64,000 bases of DNA from an uncultured Lachnospiraceae bacterium (GCA_937920345.1 CALGVA010000067.1:1-64000), one strand, 5' to 3'. Positions 1 through 8,708 are shown, numbered from the stretch's first letter. The notes: generated from the letters alone by a model not told the origin. Made by a program: numbers and translations.

Positions 1-113
1 TTGTGCAATTTTTATAAACATATGTCAGATGTTAAAATAATTGTTGCAAACCAGCCCTGCCGTTCCACCGTCACTTCTCACTCCCCGTGCCACGCTCTCA
101 TACCGCGGCTCGT

Positions 114-605
114 TTACGGCACATCTGTTTCCAGGCACTTCTGAAGCGCAAGCGTTCCGGTTCTTGCAACCTCCACTATGCTGACAGACTGCATCATACC
201 GATAAAAAGCTGAATCCGCTCCGGCACATCACAGATCTGTATGATCATCGTTTTCTTGGACATATCCACGATCTGCGCCTTCATGATCTCGCAGGTCTCC
301 ATGATATCGCGCCGGTTTCCCTTGTTGTATTTGACTTTCATCAGCATAAGCTCTCTGCTGATGCTTGCCGTTTCATCGAAGGTCTTCACTTTAAAAACAT
401 CCAGCTTCTTATTCAGCTGCTTTTCGATCTGCTCTATGGTGCGCTGATCCCCGCTGCTGACGATCGTCATGCAGGAAGTCGTCGGATCATCCGTCTCCCC
501 CACCGCCAGACTGTCAATATTAAAACATCTTCTGGAAAAAAGTCCTGCCACCTTGCACAGTACACCGGATCTGTTTTCCACTAAAACCGAATATATCCTC
601 TTCAT
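114..605 (-). CDS. ilvN: Acetolactate synthase small (regulatory) subunit
   Basis: Regulatory subunit of acetolactate synthase; in this family it binds branched-chain amino acids and stimulates the catalytic subunit. The 163-residue product opens with an ACT-domain pattern (MKRIYSVLVENRSGVLCK, then FSRRCFNIDSLAVG), and a second ACT-like half fills roughly residues 80-160, the normal family length. The frame is open up to 683, but the ATG at 605 follows an AAGGGAG ribosome site and gives the family's usual N-terminus, so the longer reading is rejected. It follows ilvB on the same strand after a 127-base gap that holds a REP-like palindrome. No terminator is visible in the 113 bases beyond its stop. 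Confidence 0.95.
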   Translation of the reverse strand: MKRIYSVLVENRSGVLCKVAGLFSRRCFNIDSLAVGETDDPTTSCMTIVSSGDQRTIEQIEKQLNKKLDVFKVKTFDETASISRELMLMKVKYNKGNRRDIMETCEIMKAQIVDMSKKTMIIQICDVPERIQLFIGMMQSVSIVEVARTGTLALQKCLETDVP

Positions 606-677
606 TCTGTTCTCCCTTTCCGCACTGACATCCATGATTCCACCCAGCGGAGAATACCCGCTTTTCGGCATTCTCCA

Positions 678-733
678 GAACATTTGGCAATTCTCAGGCG
701 GCGTTCTCGGCTGCCTTAGAATTTCTTCATGTT
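678..733. repeat. REP-like palindrome, copy 1 (ilvB-ilvN gap)
   Basis: A 35-base imperfect palindrome at 689-723 has arms AATTCTCAGGCGGC and GCTGCCTTAGAATT around a short central loop. It is enclosed by an outer GAACAT (678-683) / ATGTTC (728-733) pair. A close relative lies at 15426-15480 with the same centre and the same kind of outer stem, so this appears to be a dispersed repeat family rather than a local terminator. It sits between two co-transcribed genes and touches the ilvB stop codon. Confidence 0.65.
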
Positions 734-2349
734 CACTTTACCAGATCCATAGGATCAATGAGACATTCCAGCAGCACGGATTCATCATGTGTGAGGAATT
801 CACTGATTACTTCCCCCGCCCGCTCCATCGTGTGAAGTCTCATGAATTTCATGTCATACGCCGACGACAGTTTCTCCAGATCCGGGCTGCCTGACAGATC
901 TACCACCGAATAATTGTCCTTGTAAGTATAGTGCTGATATTCCCGCACCATTCCGAGATAATTGTTTTTCAACACTATAATTTTGACAGGTATGGCAAAC
1001 TGCCGCATGGTTGCAAGTTCCATCATGGACATCTGAAAAGAACCGTCACCGCATACGGCGATCACCTGTCTGTTCCTGTCTGCCAGCTTTGCCCCCATGG
1101 CTGCGGGTATGGAATATCCCATCGTTCCCATACCGCCTGTGGTCAGAAACCGGCCGTCCTTAACAATATGATAGTTGCATGACCAGATCTGATTCTGTCC
1201 AACGTCCGCCACATAAACCGCATCGTCTTCCATGGCTTCCGACAGCATCCGGATAAACGCCGCCGGGTCCACGTAGTCCGGTCCCGGTTTTCTGACGCGC
1301 CCCATCGTATCCCGGTAACCGTTTAACACCTGTATCCACTCTTCATGCTCACAGGTAAAATCTTCCTCCAGAAAATCTGAAATAATATGTTTCGCATCTC
1401 CGACCAGCGGAATCGTCGGTCCCACGTTCTTACCGATCTCCGCAGGATCTACATCTATATGCACCAGAATCTTATTCTCGGTAATCAGATCGGGCTGGCT
1501 TACCGCACGGTCCGCTACTCTTGCCCCCACCATAATCAGCAGATCTGATTCATTCATGGCGCGGTTGGCGTAAGGATGTCCATTGTTGCCAACCATACCA
1601 TAATACATCGGATGCTTTGTGGGCATAACGCCGAGCCCCATCATGGTAGACACCACCGGCACCTTATGCTTCTGCGCAAATGCACGCAGTTCCTGCTCTG
1701 CATCGCTTAAAAGCACACCGCCGCCGGCACAGATAATAGGACGCTTTGCTCTGGAAAGTTCTTTCACAACCTTCTTGATCTGTACCGCATGTCCCTTGAC
1801 CGTAGGCTTATAGGTCCGCATATTTACTTCTTCCGGATAGGCAAATTTACCAACTGCCGCATTCTGGACATCGATCGGCACATCGATCAATACCGGTCCT
1901 TTTCTTCCGGAATTAGCGATATAGAACGCCTCCTTGAAGATTCTCGGAATCTCGTCGGCGCTGCGTACCAGATAGCTGTATTTAACAAAAGATTCCACCG
2001 CTCCTGTAATATCCGCCTCCTGAAACACATCCGAACCGAGCAGTTCGCTGTTTACCTGTCCTGTGATACACACAAGCGGTATACTGTCCGCAAAAGCCGT
2101 CGCAATTCCTGTAATCACATTGGTTGCCCCCGGACCGGAAGTCACTGCACAGACTCCCACCTGTCCCGTCACCCGCGCCAGACCGCTCGCCGCATGTGCC
2201 GCGTTCTGCTCCGTGCGCACCAGGATCGTATCTATTTTAGAATCCAGTATACTGTTATAGAAAGGGCATATTGCCACACCCGGATAACCGAATACATATT
2301 TCACGCCCTCTTCTTCCAGGCATCTTACCATTGCATCTGCACCTAACAT
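733..2349 (-). CDS. ilvB: Acetolactate synthase large (catalytic) subunit
   Basis: Thiamine-diphosphate enzyme that condenses pyruvate with pyruvate or 2-oxobutyrate, the first common step of valine, leucine and isoleucine synthesis. The 538 residues show the ThDP-activating glutamate in VRTEQNAAHAA (Glu47), the GPGATN segment near residue 73, and the metal/ThDP-binding motif from GDGSFQ (residue 434) to the paired asparagines at 462-463. The early motif reads FGYPGVAICPF where many homologues have GYPGGAIxP, a mild divergence. The ATG at 2349 has GGAGG eight bases upstream. It is transcribed with metH, 73 bases upstream, and with ilvN downstream. No T-box or leader attenuator fits in the gap before it. 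Confidence 0.96.
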   Translation of the reverse strand: MLGADAMVRCLEEEGVKYVFGYPGVAICPFYNSILDSKIDTILVRTEQNAAHAASGLARVTGQVGVCAVTSGPGATNVITGIATAFADSIPLVCITGQVNSELLGSDVFQEADITGAVESFVKYSYLVRSADEIPRIFKEAFYIANSGRKGPVLIDVPIDVQNAAVGKFAYPEEVNMRTYKPTVKGHAVQIKKVVKELSRAKRPIICAGGGVLLSDAEQELRAFAQKHKVPVVSTMMGLGVMPTKHPMYYGMVGNNGHPYANRAMNESDLLIMVGARVADRAVSQPDLITENKILVHIDVDPAEIGKNVGPTIPLVGDAKHIISDFLEEDFTCEHEEWIQVLNGYRDTMGRVRKPGPDYVDPAAFIRMLSEAMEDDAVYVADVGQNQIWSCNYHIVKDGRFLTTGGMGTMGYSIPAAMGAKLADRNRQVIAVCGDGSFQMSMMELATMRQFAIPVKIIVLKNNYLGMVREYQHYTYKDNYSVVDLSGSPDLEKLSSAYDMKFMRLHTMERAGEVISEFLTHDESVLLECLIDPMDLVK

Positions 2350-2422
2350 ATTTAAACCTCCATCTCAGAGCGGTTTCCGGCGGTCACAACACATCGGAAG
2401 CTCTGATTCAATCTTCTTTCCC

Positions 2423-4885
2423 TCAATCATTCAGACCGAGAATCCGTCTGGTCAGCTTCACCGCATCCGCCGCATCTTTGGAATAACCGTCTGCTCCGAT
2501 CTCATCTGCATATTCCTGTGTAATCACGGCTCCGCCGACGATGATTTTCGCTTCTGTCTTCTGCTCTCTGGCATAATCGATCACATGACGCATCTGCTGC
2601 ATAGTGGTGGTCATGAGCGCCGACAGGGCGATTACCTGTGCATGATGTTCCCTGGCTGCTTCTATGATTTTCTCTTTTGGCACATCCTTACCCAGATCTA
2701 TCACTCTGAACCCATAGTTCTTAAGCATTAACGCCACCAGATTCTTGCCGATATCATGGATATCCCCTTCCACCGTCGCGATCACCACCACGGGCATTTC
2801 CGTTCCTGTATCACCGGTGGACAAAAGCGGCTCCAGATATTCTATAGAAGCTTTCATCGCCTCCGCGCTGGCAATCAGCTGCGGCAGGAAATATTTCCCT
2901 TTATCAAAAAGTTCCCCGACTTCATTGATCGCCTTCAACAGCACTTCGTCTAAAAGTTCTTTTGCCGCGTGTCCTTCGGCGAGCGCCTTCTTCGTATCTT
3001 CCACGATAACCGCGCCGCTGCCCTTGAGCACGTCGGCATACAGTTTATCTCTGATGCTGCCGGCTGCCGGTTCCATACCCGGCGCTGTTTTCACATGAAT
3101 CCCCGTATTCGCGGGAGCGGCCTCTCCGAGCGCTTCCCGTTTGGCCTTCACCGCTTCCATCAGCTGAATGTATCTGAGATCCGCACCGTCTTTATTCAGG
3201 AGCAGGTCAGAAGCAAACGCACAGCTTACCAGCAGTTCCTGTGACGGATTGGCGATGGCCATCGTCAGACCTGCCTGGATTGCCATCGTCAGAAATGTCG
3301 CATTGACAAAGCTGCGTTCCGGCAGTCCGAATGAAATATTGGACAAACCGCATATTGTTGCCAGACCGTTCTGCCTGCAGTAGCGTATCGTCTCCAGCGT
3401 CTCGACGGCTGCGCTCTTATTCGCGCCCACGGTAGCTACCAGACCGTCTACCACAATGTCCTCTTTGCGCATACCTGCTTCATAGGCGCATGTCTGTATT
3501 TTCTCTATAATAGAAGTCTTCTCTTCCGGACTCTTCGGCAGTCCCTCGTCCGACAAAGGCAGCAGAACAAACATGGCGCCGTATTTCTTCGCGATCGGCA
3601 GAAGCGCCTCCATTTTTGCCTTCTCATAAGAAATCGAATTGATCAGCGCGCGCCCCGGATACCTGCGCAGCGCCGCCTCCAGCACGTCCACATGACTGGA
3701 ATCAAGCGACAAGGGCAGATCAGTGATACCGCTGACCGTTTCGATCGCCTTAAGCATCAATTCCTTCTCATCCACGCCGCTCATACCCATATTGATGTCC
3801 AGAATCCCTGCCCCGCAGGCTTCCTGTTCCTCGGCAAAATCAGCGACCATCTCCATGCTTCCCGCGCGAAGCTGTTCCTGCAGTTTCTTCTTCCCCGTAG
3901 GATTGATCCGTTCTCCCACGATAATGAAATTATCGGAAAGCCCGAAGGATACCGTCTTCCGTTCGCTCGTAAGAAACCGTCTGTCCGGCGCCGCCCTGTG
4001 TGTGATCTCCATGCCGCCGGTCTGCCTGCCAAGCGACCGGATATGTTCCGGTGTCGTTCCACAACAGCCGCCGACGATCGCCGCGCCCGCTTCCACTAAT
4101 ACTTTCATGTTGATACCGAATTCTTCGGCACCCATATCATAGACCGTGTTGCCGTCTCCGTCCAGAGACGGAAGCCCGGCATTCGGCTTTGCAATGATCG
4201 GCACCGTCGTCACGGCCGCCATGGTGCGGATGATATCCGCCATTTTATCAGGACCTGTCGAACAGTTGGCGCCGACGGCGTCCGCCCCGAGACTTTCCAG
4301 TACGATCGCTGCCGTCGCTGCATCTGTCCCGTACAGAGAACGACCATCTGACTCAAAAGTCATAGTCGCCATCACCGGCAGACTGCAGACCTCTTTTGCC
4401 GCGATCAGCGCCGCTCTCGTCTCCTGCAGGCTCATCATTGTTTCCACGACAAGAAGATCAGCCCCCGCTTCCACCAGAAAACCAATCTGCTCTTTATATA
4501 TATCAATCAATTCTTCAAAGTCGAGCCGCCCCATAGGCGCAAGCTGCTCACCGGTCATGGTAAGATCACCCGCCACAAATGCCCTCTCCCCGACGGCCTC
4601 CCTGGAAAGCGCCACCAGTTCCAGATTCATCTGCCGAATCTGCGACTCTAATCCATACTCCTTTAATTTGACCCGGTTCGCCGTAAAAGTCGGCGCATAG
4701 ACGATGCGGGTTCCGGCATCGACAAAAGCGCGCTGGAGCGCTATCATAATGTCCCTGTGCTCCAGAATCCACTGTTCCGGACATACCCCTGTAGGCATCC
4801 CCTGTTTCTGTAAATTTGATCCGGTTGCACCATCCAGAAGAATCGGGTTTCCCTTGATGAGTGCGCGAAATTCCTGTTTGTTCAT
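2423..4885 (-). CDS. metH: Cobalamin-dependent methionine synthase, short form without the reactivation domain
   Basis: Transfers a methyl group from methyltetrahydrofolate through cobalamin to homocysteine, making methionine. The 820 residues contain, in order, the homocysteine/zinc domain (about 1-290, with zinc cysteines in GANCSTGP, Cys208, and GGCCGTTP, Cys274-275), the pterin-binding domain (about 310-570), the cobalamin cap (about 600-690), and the B12-binding domain with DIHDIGKN, His710 being the lower axial ligand. The protein stops after the B12 domain. The roughly 330-residue SAM-dependent reactivation domain of E. coli MetH is absent, as in other clostridial and Thermotoga forms. 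A 51-residue upstream extension in frame is rejected because it overlaps the preceding lipoprotein and the ATG at 4885 follows ACAGGAG. Confidence 0.93.
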   Translation of the reverse strand: MNKQEFRALIKGNPILLDGATGSNLQKQGMPTGVCPEQWILEHRDIMIALQRAFVDAGTRIVYAPTFTANRVKLKEYGLESQIRQMNLELVALSREAVGERAFVAGDLTMTGEQLAPMGRLDFEELIDIYKEQIGFLVEAGADLLVVETMMSLQETRAALIAAKEVCSLPVMATMTFESDGRSLYGTDAATAAIVLESLGADAVGANCSTGPDKMADIIRTMAAVTTVPIIAKPNAGLPSLDGDGNTVYDMGAEEFGINMKVLVEAGAAIVGGCCGTTPEHIRSLGRQTGGMEITHRAAPDRRFLTSERKTVSFGLSDNFIIVGERINPTGKKKLQEQLRAGSMEMVADFAEEQEACGAGILDINMGMSGVDEKELMLKAIETVSGITDLPLSLDSSHVDVLEAALRRYPGRALINSISYEKAKMEALLPIAKKYGAMFVLLPLSDEGLPKSPEEKTSIIEKIQTCAYEAGMRKEDIVVDGLVATVGANKSAAVETLETIRYCRQNGLATICGLSNISFGLPERSFVNATFLTMAIQAGLTMAIANPSQELLVSCAFASDLLLNKDGADLRYIQLMEAVKAKREALGEAAPANTGIHVKTAPGMEPAAGSIRDKLYADVLKGSGAVIVEDTKKALAEGHAAKELLDEVLLKAINEVGELFDKGKYFLPQLIASAEAMKASIEYLEPLLSTGDTGTEMPVVVIATVEGDIHDIGKNLVALMLKNYGFRVIDLGKDVPKEKIIEAAREHHAQVIALSALMTTTMQQMRHVIDYAREQKTEAKIIVGGAVITQEYADEIGADGYSKDAADAVKLTRRILGLND

Positions 4886-4904
4886 TCTGCTGTATACGCT
4901 CCTG

Positions 4905-5552
4905 TTATTCTTCTGGTGCCGGCTCCTCGTAGAACACCGTGTCATCCGTGTCGAAATTATCCTCCGTACCGGCATCTTCCTCTCCGGAAGGCGCCGTATC
5001 CGGCTCATTCTCCTGTTCTTCGTCCCCGGATTCCTCATCCTCAGACCGGTTCAGATAACCGCCGCCGAGAATACCGCTTTCCTCCGTGTAAGTGATGCCC
5101 TCACCCTCCGGAATCTCCCCGTGCAGAATCATAATGATATACTGAATACGGATATTCGCCCGATCATAATATTCTCTGGCAGCCTGTGCAACGCCCTCGT
5201 CGAAAACTTCCGATTCATAGGCCCTGTGATAAAGTTCCACCGCCTGCCGCATATTCTCATCCGCCTCATCCGCCAGACTGTCTACCGCCGAAAACCTCTC
5301 CGGTACGGTAAGCTCCGCCATCCATGTAACCTCAGCCTGAAGCTGGTCCAGATAGGTAAGCAGCTGTTCTTTCGCATCCGCATCCGAAGTATTGATCGCG
5401 TTCATCCCGTCATTGTATGACGCGACATGCTCAAAGAAAGTATTCATATCATCCTGATATTCGGTCAGCGTCTCATCCTCGCCGCAGGCTGTCAGAAACA
5501 GCCCACACAGCAGCACAAAACATAAAATCACCAATTTGTTTGCAGTCTTCAA
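4905..5552 (-). CDS. Lipoprotein of unknown function with acidic C-terminal tail
   Basis: I do not recognise a named family. The product begins with a lipoprotein signal peptide: positive residues, a hydrophobic core and the lipobox LFLTAC followed by GEDE, so it should be exported and lipid-anchored on the outer face of the membrane. The body (about residues 30-140) is helical, with a tyrosine-rich segment near YHRAYESEVFDEGVAQAA. The last 60 residues are very acidic and proline-rich and look disordered. The open frame reaches a GTG at 5573, but a TTG at 5552 sits behind a GGGGGA ribosome site and gives a standard signal peptide. It ends 19 bases before metH and follows upp, so it is probably co-transcribed with both. 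Confidence 0.8.
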   Translation of the reverse strand: MKTANKLVILCFVLLCGLFLTACGEDETLTEYQDDMNTFFEHVASYNDGMNAINTSDADAKEQLLTYLDQLQAEVTWMAELTVPERFSAVDSLADEADENMRQAVELYHRAYESEVFDEGVAQAAREYYDRANIRIQYIIMILHGEIPEGEGITYTEESGILGGGYLNRSEDEESGDEEQENEPDTAPSGEEDAGTEDNFDTDDTVFYEEPAPEE

Positions 5553-5613
5553 ATCTTTTTCCCCCAGAAGCACTTTGTATCACCTGTAAGATTGCCTGTC
5601 CGATCGCGGACCG

Positions 5614-6261
5614 CTACTTGGTACCAAAGATTCTGTCGCCCGCATCACCAAGTCCCGGACAGATATAGGCATGTTCGTTCAGACAGCGGTCTATGTGCCC
5701 GATATAGATCTGGATATCGGGGTGATCCCTGTGCAGACGCTCGATCCCCTCCGGCGCTGCGATAATACACATAAATTTAATATTTTTGCCGCCATGCTGT
5801 TTGATAAAAGTAACGGCCTCAGAACCGGAACCGCCTGTGGCCAGCATCGGATCTACCACCACGATCGTCCTCTGGTCGATAGGCTCAGGCAGCTTACAAT
5901 AGTACTCGTGCGGTTCATGGGTATCAGGGTCTCTGTAGAGTCCGATATGTCCTACTTTTGCACTGGGTACAAGCGCCAGGATACCGCCCACCATACCAAG
6001 ACCGGCACGCAGGATCGGCACAATAGCCATCTTCTTGCCGGCGATTCTGGGCGTCATACATGTCTCGATCGGCGTCTGTACCTCGACATCCTCAAGCGGC
6101 AGGTCCCGCAGCGCCTCATATCCCATCAGCATGGCGATCTCTTCGATACATTTACGGAATTCATAAGTTCCCGTATTGATATCCCTGATATGGGAAATTT
6201 TGTGCTGGATCAGCGGATGATCCATGACAAATACGTTTTCCATTTTTTCTATTTTCTCCAT
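5614..6261 (-). CDS. upp: Uracil phosphoribosyltransferase
   Basis: Salvages uracil with PRPP to give UMP in the cytoplasm. The 215-residue product has the family PRPP-binding loop DPMLATGGSGSEAV, the uracil-binding C-terminal stretch YICPGLGDAGDR, and the conserved internal segment HIGLYRDPDTHEPHEYY, all in normal order for the family. The ATG at 6261 follows AAGGGG eight bases upstream; a second in-frame ATG at 6243 is possible but lacks a better site. It is divergent from uraA, the uracil permease, so uptake and salvage genes share an intergenic region. A plausible promoter is listed separately at 6351-6379. Confidence 0.97.
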   Translation of the reverse strand: MEKIEKMENVFVMDHPLIQHKISHIRDINTGTYEFRKCIEEIAMLMGYEALRDLPLEDVEVQTPIETCMTPRIAGKKMAIVPILRAGLGMVGGILALVPSAKVGHIGLYRDPDTHEPHEYYCKLPEPIDQRTIVVVDPMLATGGSGSEAVTFIKQHGGKNIKFMCIIAAPEGIERLHRDHPDIQIYIGHIDRCLNEHAYICPGLGDAGDRIFGTK

Positions 6262-6350
6262 CTTTCGTCCCCTTTTCCGTCTCTGCAACGGGCGCATGTC
6301 CGAATCAGCAGCAAACTGTTTTTATATTCTTAAAAATATCTCTTCTTTAT

Positions 6351-6379
6351 AGATTACTGATTTCCGTCCTTCAAGTCAA
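6351..6379 (-). promoter_or_regulatory. Candidate sigma-A promoter for upp
   Basis: Read on the minus strand, TTGACT (6374-6379) and TAATCT (6351-6356) are separated by 17 bases. The start of transcription would be about 85 bases before the upp ATG. The -10 box is imperfect, so this is a moderate call. Confidence 0.45.
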
Positions 6380-6462
6380 TAACTTTTACGCCAAAAAACA
6401 TTTGCCGGCAGACCGTAACAGATATTTTATTCATTCTATATACTGTCTTTTCAAGAATCATC

Positions 6463-6491
6463 TTGCCAAACAGTATCGGAATCTATATAAT
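6463..6491 (+). promoter_or_regulatory. Candidate sigma-A promoter for uraA
   Basis: TTGCCA (6463-6468) and a perfect TATAAT (6486-6491) are separated by 17 bases, about 40 bases before the uraA start. The leader is too short to hold a PyrR attenuator of the Bacillus type. Confidence 0.7.
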
Positions 6492-6531
6492 TTCTTTAGG
6501 TTTAAATGTCAAATGAGGAAGGAGATTTATT

Positions 6532-7911
6532 ATGAGTAAAAGTTTTGAAGCGATCCGAGATGCCCGCACGCTGGGTGTCCCTAAGATGCTGCTGCTCGGT
6601 CTGCAGCACATGTTCGCAATGTTCGGTGCAACGATTCTGGTACCGATCCTGGTCAACAGCTATTTTAACGGAGAGGGTTTATCGATTCAGGTGACTTTAT
6701 TCTTTGCCGGTATCGGTACCCTCTTTTTCCATGTCTGCTCTAAGCTAAAGGTTCCTGCGTTCTTAGGTTCATCTTTCGCTTTTCTGGGCGGTTTTGCCAC
6801 AGTGGCAGAATTGAATACGGGTATTTTTGCCGACATGACTTACGGCGAGAAACTGCCCTATGCGTGCGGCGGTATCGTGATTGCAGGACTGCTGTATCTG
6901 ATTCTGGCGCTTGTCATTAAATTTGTGGGTGTCAAAAGAGTCATGCGCTTCCTGCCGCCCGTAGTGACCGGTCCCATCATCATCTGTATCGGCTTGAGTC
7001 TGGCTCCTTCCGCTGTAAACAATGCCTCGTCCAACTGGTTTCTTGCAATCGTTGCGCTGGTAGTGATCATAATCTTTAACATCTGGGGCAAGGGCATGTG
7101 GAAAATTATTCCGATCTTACTCGGTGTCGTGATCTCCTACGCGGTCGCGCTGGTTATGAATGCGATAGGCTTTACCAATGCAGACGGCAGCGCCATTCTG
7201 GACTTTTCCGGCGTAGCTGCTTCTTCCGTTGTAGGTCTTCCGCCTTTCCAGTTGTGCAAATTTGACCTGACGGCGATCCTCGTCATGGCGCCGATCGCAC
7301 TGGCAACCATGATGGAACATATCGGTGATATTTCCGCTATCTCCGCAACCGTAGGTGAAAATTATCTGGAAGATCCCGGTCTGCACCGCACCCTGATCGG
7401 TGACGGTCTTGCCACTTCTCTCTCCGCGGTATTCGGCGGTCCTGCGAACACTACTTATGGAGAGAATACGGGTGTTCTGGAGCTGAGCCATGTATTTGAC
7501 CCGAAGGTCATTCGTCTGGCGGCTGTCTATGCAATCGTATTAAGCTTTATCCCGAAGATGTCCGCCATCATCGGTTCGCTTCCTTCGGCCATCATCGGCG
7601 GTATCAGCTTCATCCTGTACGGCATGATCTCCGCGATCGGTGTCAGAAATGTTGTAGAAAACAAGGTGGATTTCACAAAATCAAGGAACCTGATTATTGC
7701 TGCGGTCATTCTCGTGTGCGGACTCGGATTCTCCGGTGGTCTCACCTTTACCGTCGCGGGCACATCCATAACCCTGACTTCTCTTGCAATCGCAGCGCTG
7801 GCAGGCATCATCCTTAACGCGGTTCTGCCCGGCAACGACTACACCTTCGGCGCTAATCCGAGCGGTGATGTCAACAGAGGCGTCAGCTTTAATCCGCAGC
7901 CTAAGAAATAG
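6532..7911 (+). CDS. uraA: Uracil permease, NCS2 family
   Basis: Membrane transporter that imports uracil, probably with protons. The 459 residues are almost entirely hydrophobic segments consistent with the 14-helix NCS2 fold. The family signature GGPANTTYGENTGVL lies at residues 302-316, including the glutamate used for nucleobase binding, and the early FGATILVPILV segment is also conserved. The ATG at 6532 follows AGGAAGGAG at good spacing. It is one of only four plus-strand genes in the window and is divergent from upp, which encodes the enzyme that traps the imported uracil as UMP. A hairpin that may terminate transcription follows the stop codon. Confidence 0.95.
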   Translation: MSKSFEAIRDARTLGVPKMLLLGLQHMFAMFGATILVPILVNSYFNGEGLSIQVTLFFAGIGTLFFHVCSKLKVPAFLGSSFAFLGGFATVAELNTGIFADMTYGEKLPYACGGIVIAGLLYLILALVIKFVGVKRVMRFLPPVVTGPIIICIGLSLAPSAVNNASSNWFLAIVALVVIIIFNIWGKGMWKIIPILLGVVISYAVALVMNAIGFTNADGSAILDFSGVAASSVVGLPPFQLCKFDLTAILVMAPIALATMMEHIGDISAISATVGENYLEDPGLHRTLIGDGLATSLSAVFGGPANTTYGENTGVLELSHVFDPKVIRLAAVYAIVLSFIPKMSAIIGSLPSAIIGGISFILYGMISAIGVRNVVENKVDFTKSRNLIIAAVILVCGLGFSGGLTFTVAGTSITLTSLAIAALAGIILNAVLPGNDYTFGANPSGDVNRGVSFNPQPKK

Positions 7912-7924
7912 AGGCGGACACAGA

Positions 7925-7955
7925 AACGCCGCTGAATCCTATATTCGGCGGCGTT
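7925..7955 (+). terminator. Hairpin after uraA, probable terminator
   Basis: A 13-base stem (AACGCCGCTGAAT pairing with ATTCGGCGGCGTT, one G-T pair) encloses a five-base loop 14 bases after the uraA stop. The T tract is weak (TTTAT), so termination may be partial. The structure also stands between uraA and the convergent metal-binding gene. Confidence 0.55.
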
Positions 7956-8018
7956 TATCCTGCGTTGTACACACAATTTATTTGTTTCTGTTTGCCCATC
8001 ATCCATAAAATGCAGTCA

Positions 8019-8237
8019 TCAGATCGCGATCTCACAGTCCGGCTCCACTTTCCTGCACGCCTTCAGTACCTGTTTCATGACGGCTTTCTCGTCCGCACCT
8101 TCCACGAACTCGACCTTCATCTTCTGTGTCATAAAGCTTACCACAGCCTCGACAACCCCTTCCGTCTTATTCGCCGCATCCTGCATCTTCTCCGCACAGT
8201 TTGCACAGTCCACCTCAATCTTATAAGTTTTGCTCAT
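8019..8237 (-). CDS. Stand-alone heavy-metal-associated (HMA) domain protein
   Basis: A 72-residue ferredoxin-like HMA domain, expected to bind a soft or transition-metal ion through the CxxC in VDCANCAEKM near its N-terminus. The DCANCA form resembles the N-terminal domains of zinc/cadmium/lead P-type ATPases more than copper chaperones, so zinc or cadmium is my inference. The ATG at 8237 follows GGAGGAGAAAGG, which lies across the end of the preceding arsR gene; the longer reading that would overlap that gene further is rejected. It is the second gene of an arsR-HMA operon. No metal-exporting ATPase follows in this window: the next gene downstream is uraA on the other strand. Confidence 0.9.
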   Translation of the reverse strand: MSKTYKIEVDCANCAEKMQDAANKTEGVVEAVVSFMTQKMKVEFVEGADEKAVMKQVLKACRKVEPDCEIAI

Positions 8238-8251
8238 ACCTTTCTCCTCCA

Positions 8252-8653
8252 TCACTCTTCCACATGCTCCATTCCCATACTGATGATCGAGCGCACATGC
8301 TCGTCGTCCAGCGAATAGTACATGGACTTCCCCTCCCGCCGGAACTTCACCAGTTTGGATGTCTTGAGAATGCGCAGCTGATGGCTCACGGAAGACTGAC
8401 TCAGATTCAGCAGTCCGGCTATGTCATTCACGCACAGTTCATGTTCAAACATGGCATACAGGATCTTGATTCTCGTGGAATCCCCGAATACTTTAAAAAG
8501 TTCCGCCAGATCGTACAGAACCTCATCGTCAGGCTGCTGTGCCTGCACCTTGTCTATGATATCCTCCCGCGTTGCCTGTGCATCTCTTACATCCGTTTCC
8601 ATCCTGTTTCTGCTTTCCTCCGCCAAAATCCTATCCTCCAACAGCTTACACAT
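8252..8653 (-). CDS. ArsR/SmtB-family metal-sensing repressor
   Basis: Winged-helix repressor that should leave DNA when it binds a metal ion. Residues 45-133 carry the ArsR core: LAELFKVFGDSTRIKILYAM, the ELCVNDIAGLLNLSQS helix and the recognition helix SSVSHQLRILK, then the wing REGKSMYYSLDDEHV. The ELCVxD segment sits at the ArsR/CadC alpha3 metal-site position; here it keeps one Cys. Late His residues (DEHVRS, MEHVEE) suit an alpha5 Zn site. The start is uncertain: the ATG at 8653 lacks a ribosome site, while an in-frame TTG at 8626 has GGAGG eight bases before it and an ATG at 8602 is also possible. The listed span is the maximal reading. Confidence 0.9.
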   Translation of the reverse strand: MCKLLEDRILAEESRNRMETDVRDAQATREDIIDKVQAQQPDDEVLYDLAELFKVFGDSTRIKILYAMFEHELCVNDIAGLLNLSQSSVSHQLRILKTSKLVKFRREGKSMYYSLDDEHVRSIISMGMEHVEE

Positions 8654-8655
8654 TT

Positions 8656-8679
8656 ACATATGATTAATTGTTCATATGT
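8656..8679. promoter_or_regulatory. SmtB/CadC-type operator upstream of arsR
   Basis: An imperfect inverted repeat of 24 bases, ACATATGA-TTAATTGT-TCATATGT, matches the 12-2-12 operator style of SmtB, ZiaR and CadC (ATATGAACA with its mirror). It lies just downstream of the -10 box of the arsR promoter, over the likely transcription start, where bound repressor would block transcription. Autoregulation is inferred. Confidence 0.8.
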
Positions 8680-8708
8680 ATAGTAATATAATCCTGTTAA
8701 AATGTCAA
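8680..8708 (-). promoter_or_regulatory. Sigma-A promoter for the arsR-HMA operon
   Basis: On the minus strand, a perfect TTGACA (8703-8708) and TACTAT (8680-8685) are 17 bases apart. The predicted start falls inside the operator, which leaves only about 20 bases before the ATG at 8653 and favours the TTG at 8626 as the arsR start. Confidence 0.75.

Noticed and set aside
6262..6531. PyrR attenuator or pyrimidine riboswitch between upp and uraA
   Set aside because: The leaders are short and no PyrR binding loop or terminator/antiterminator pair is visible.
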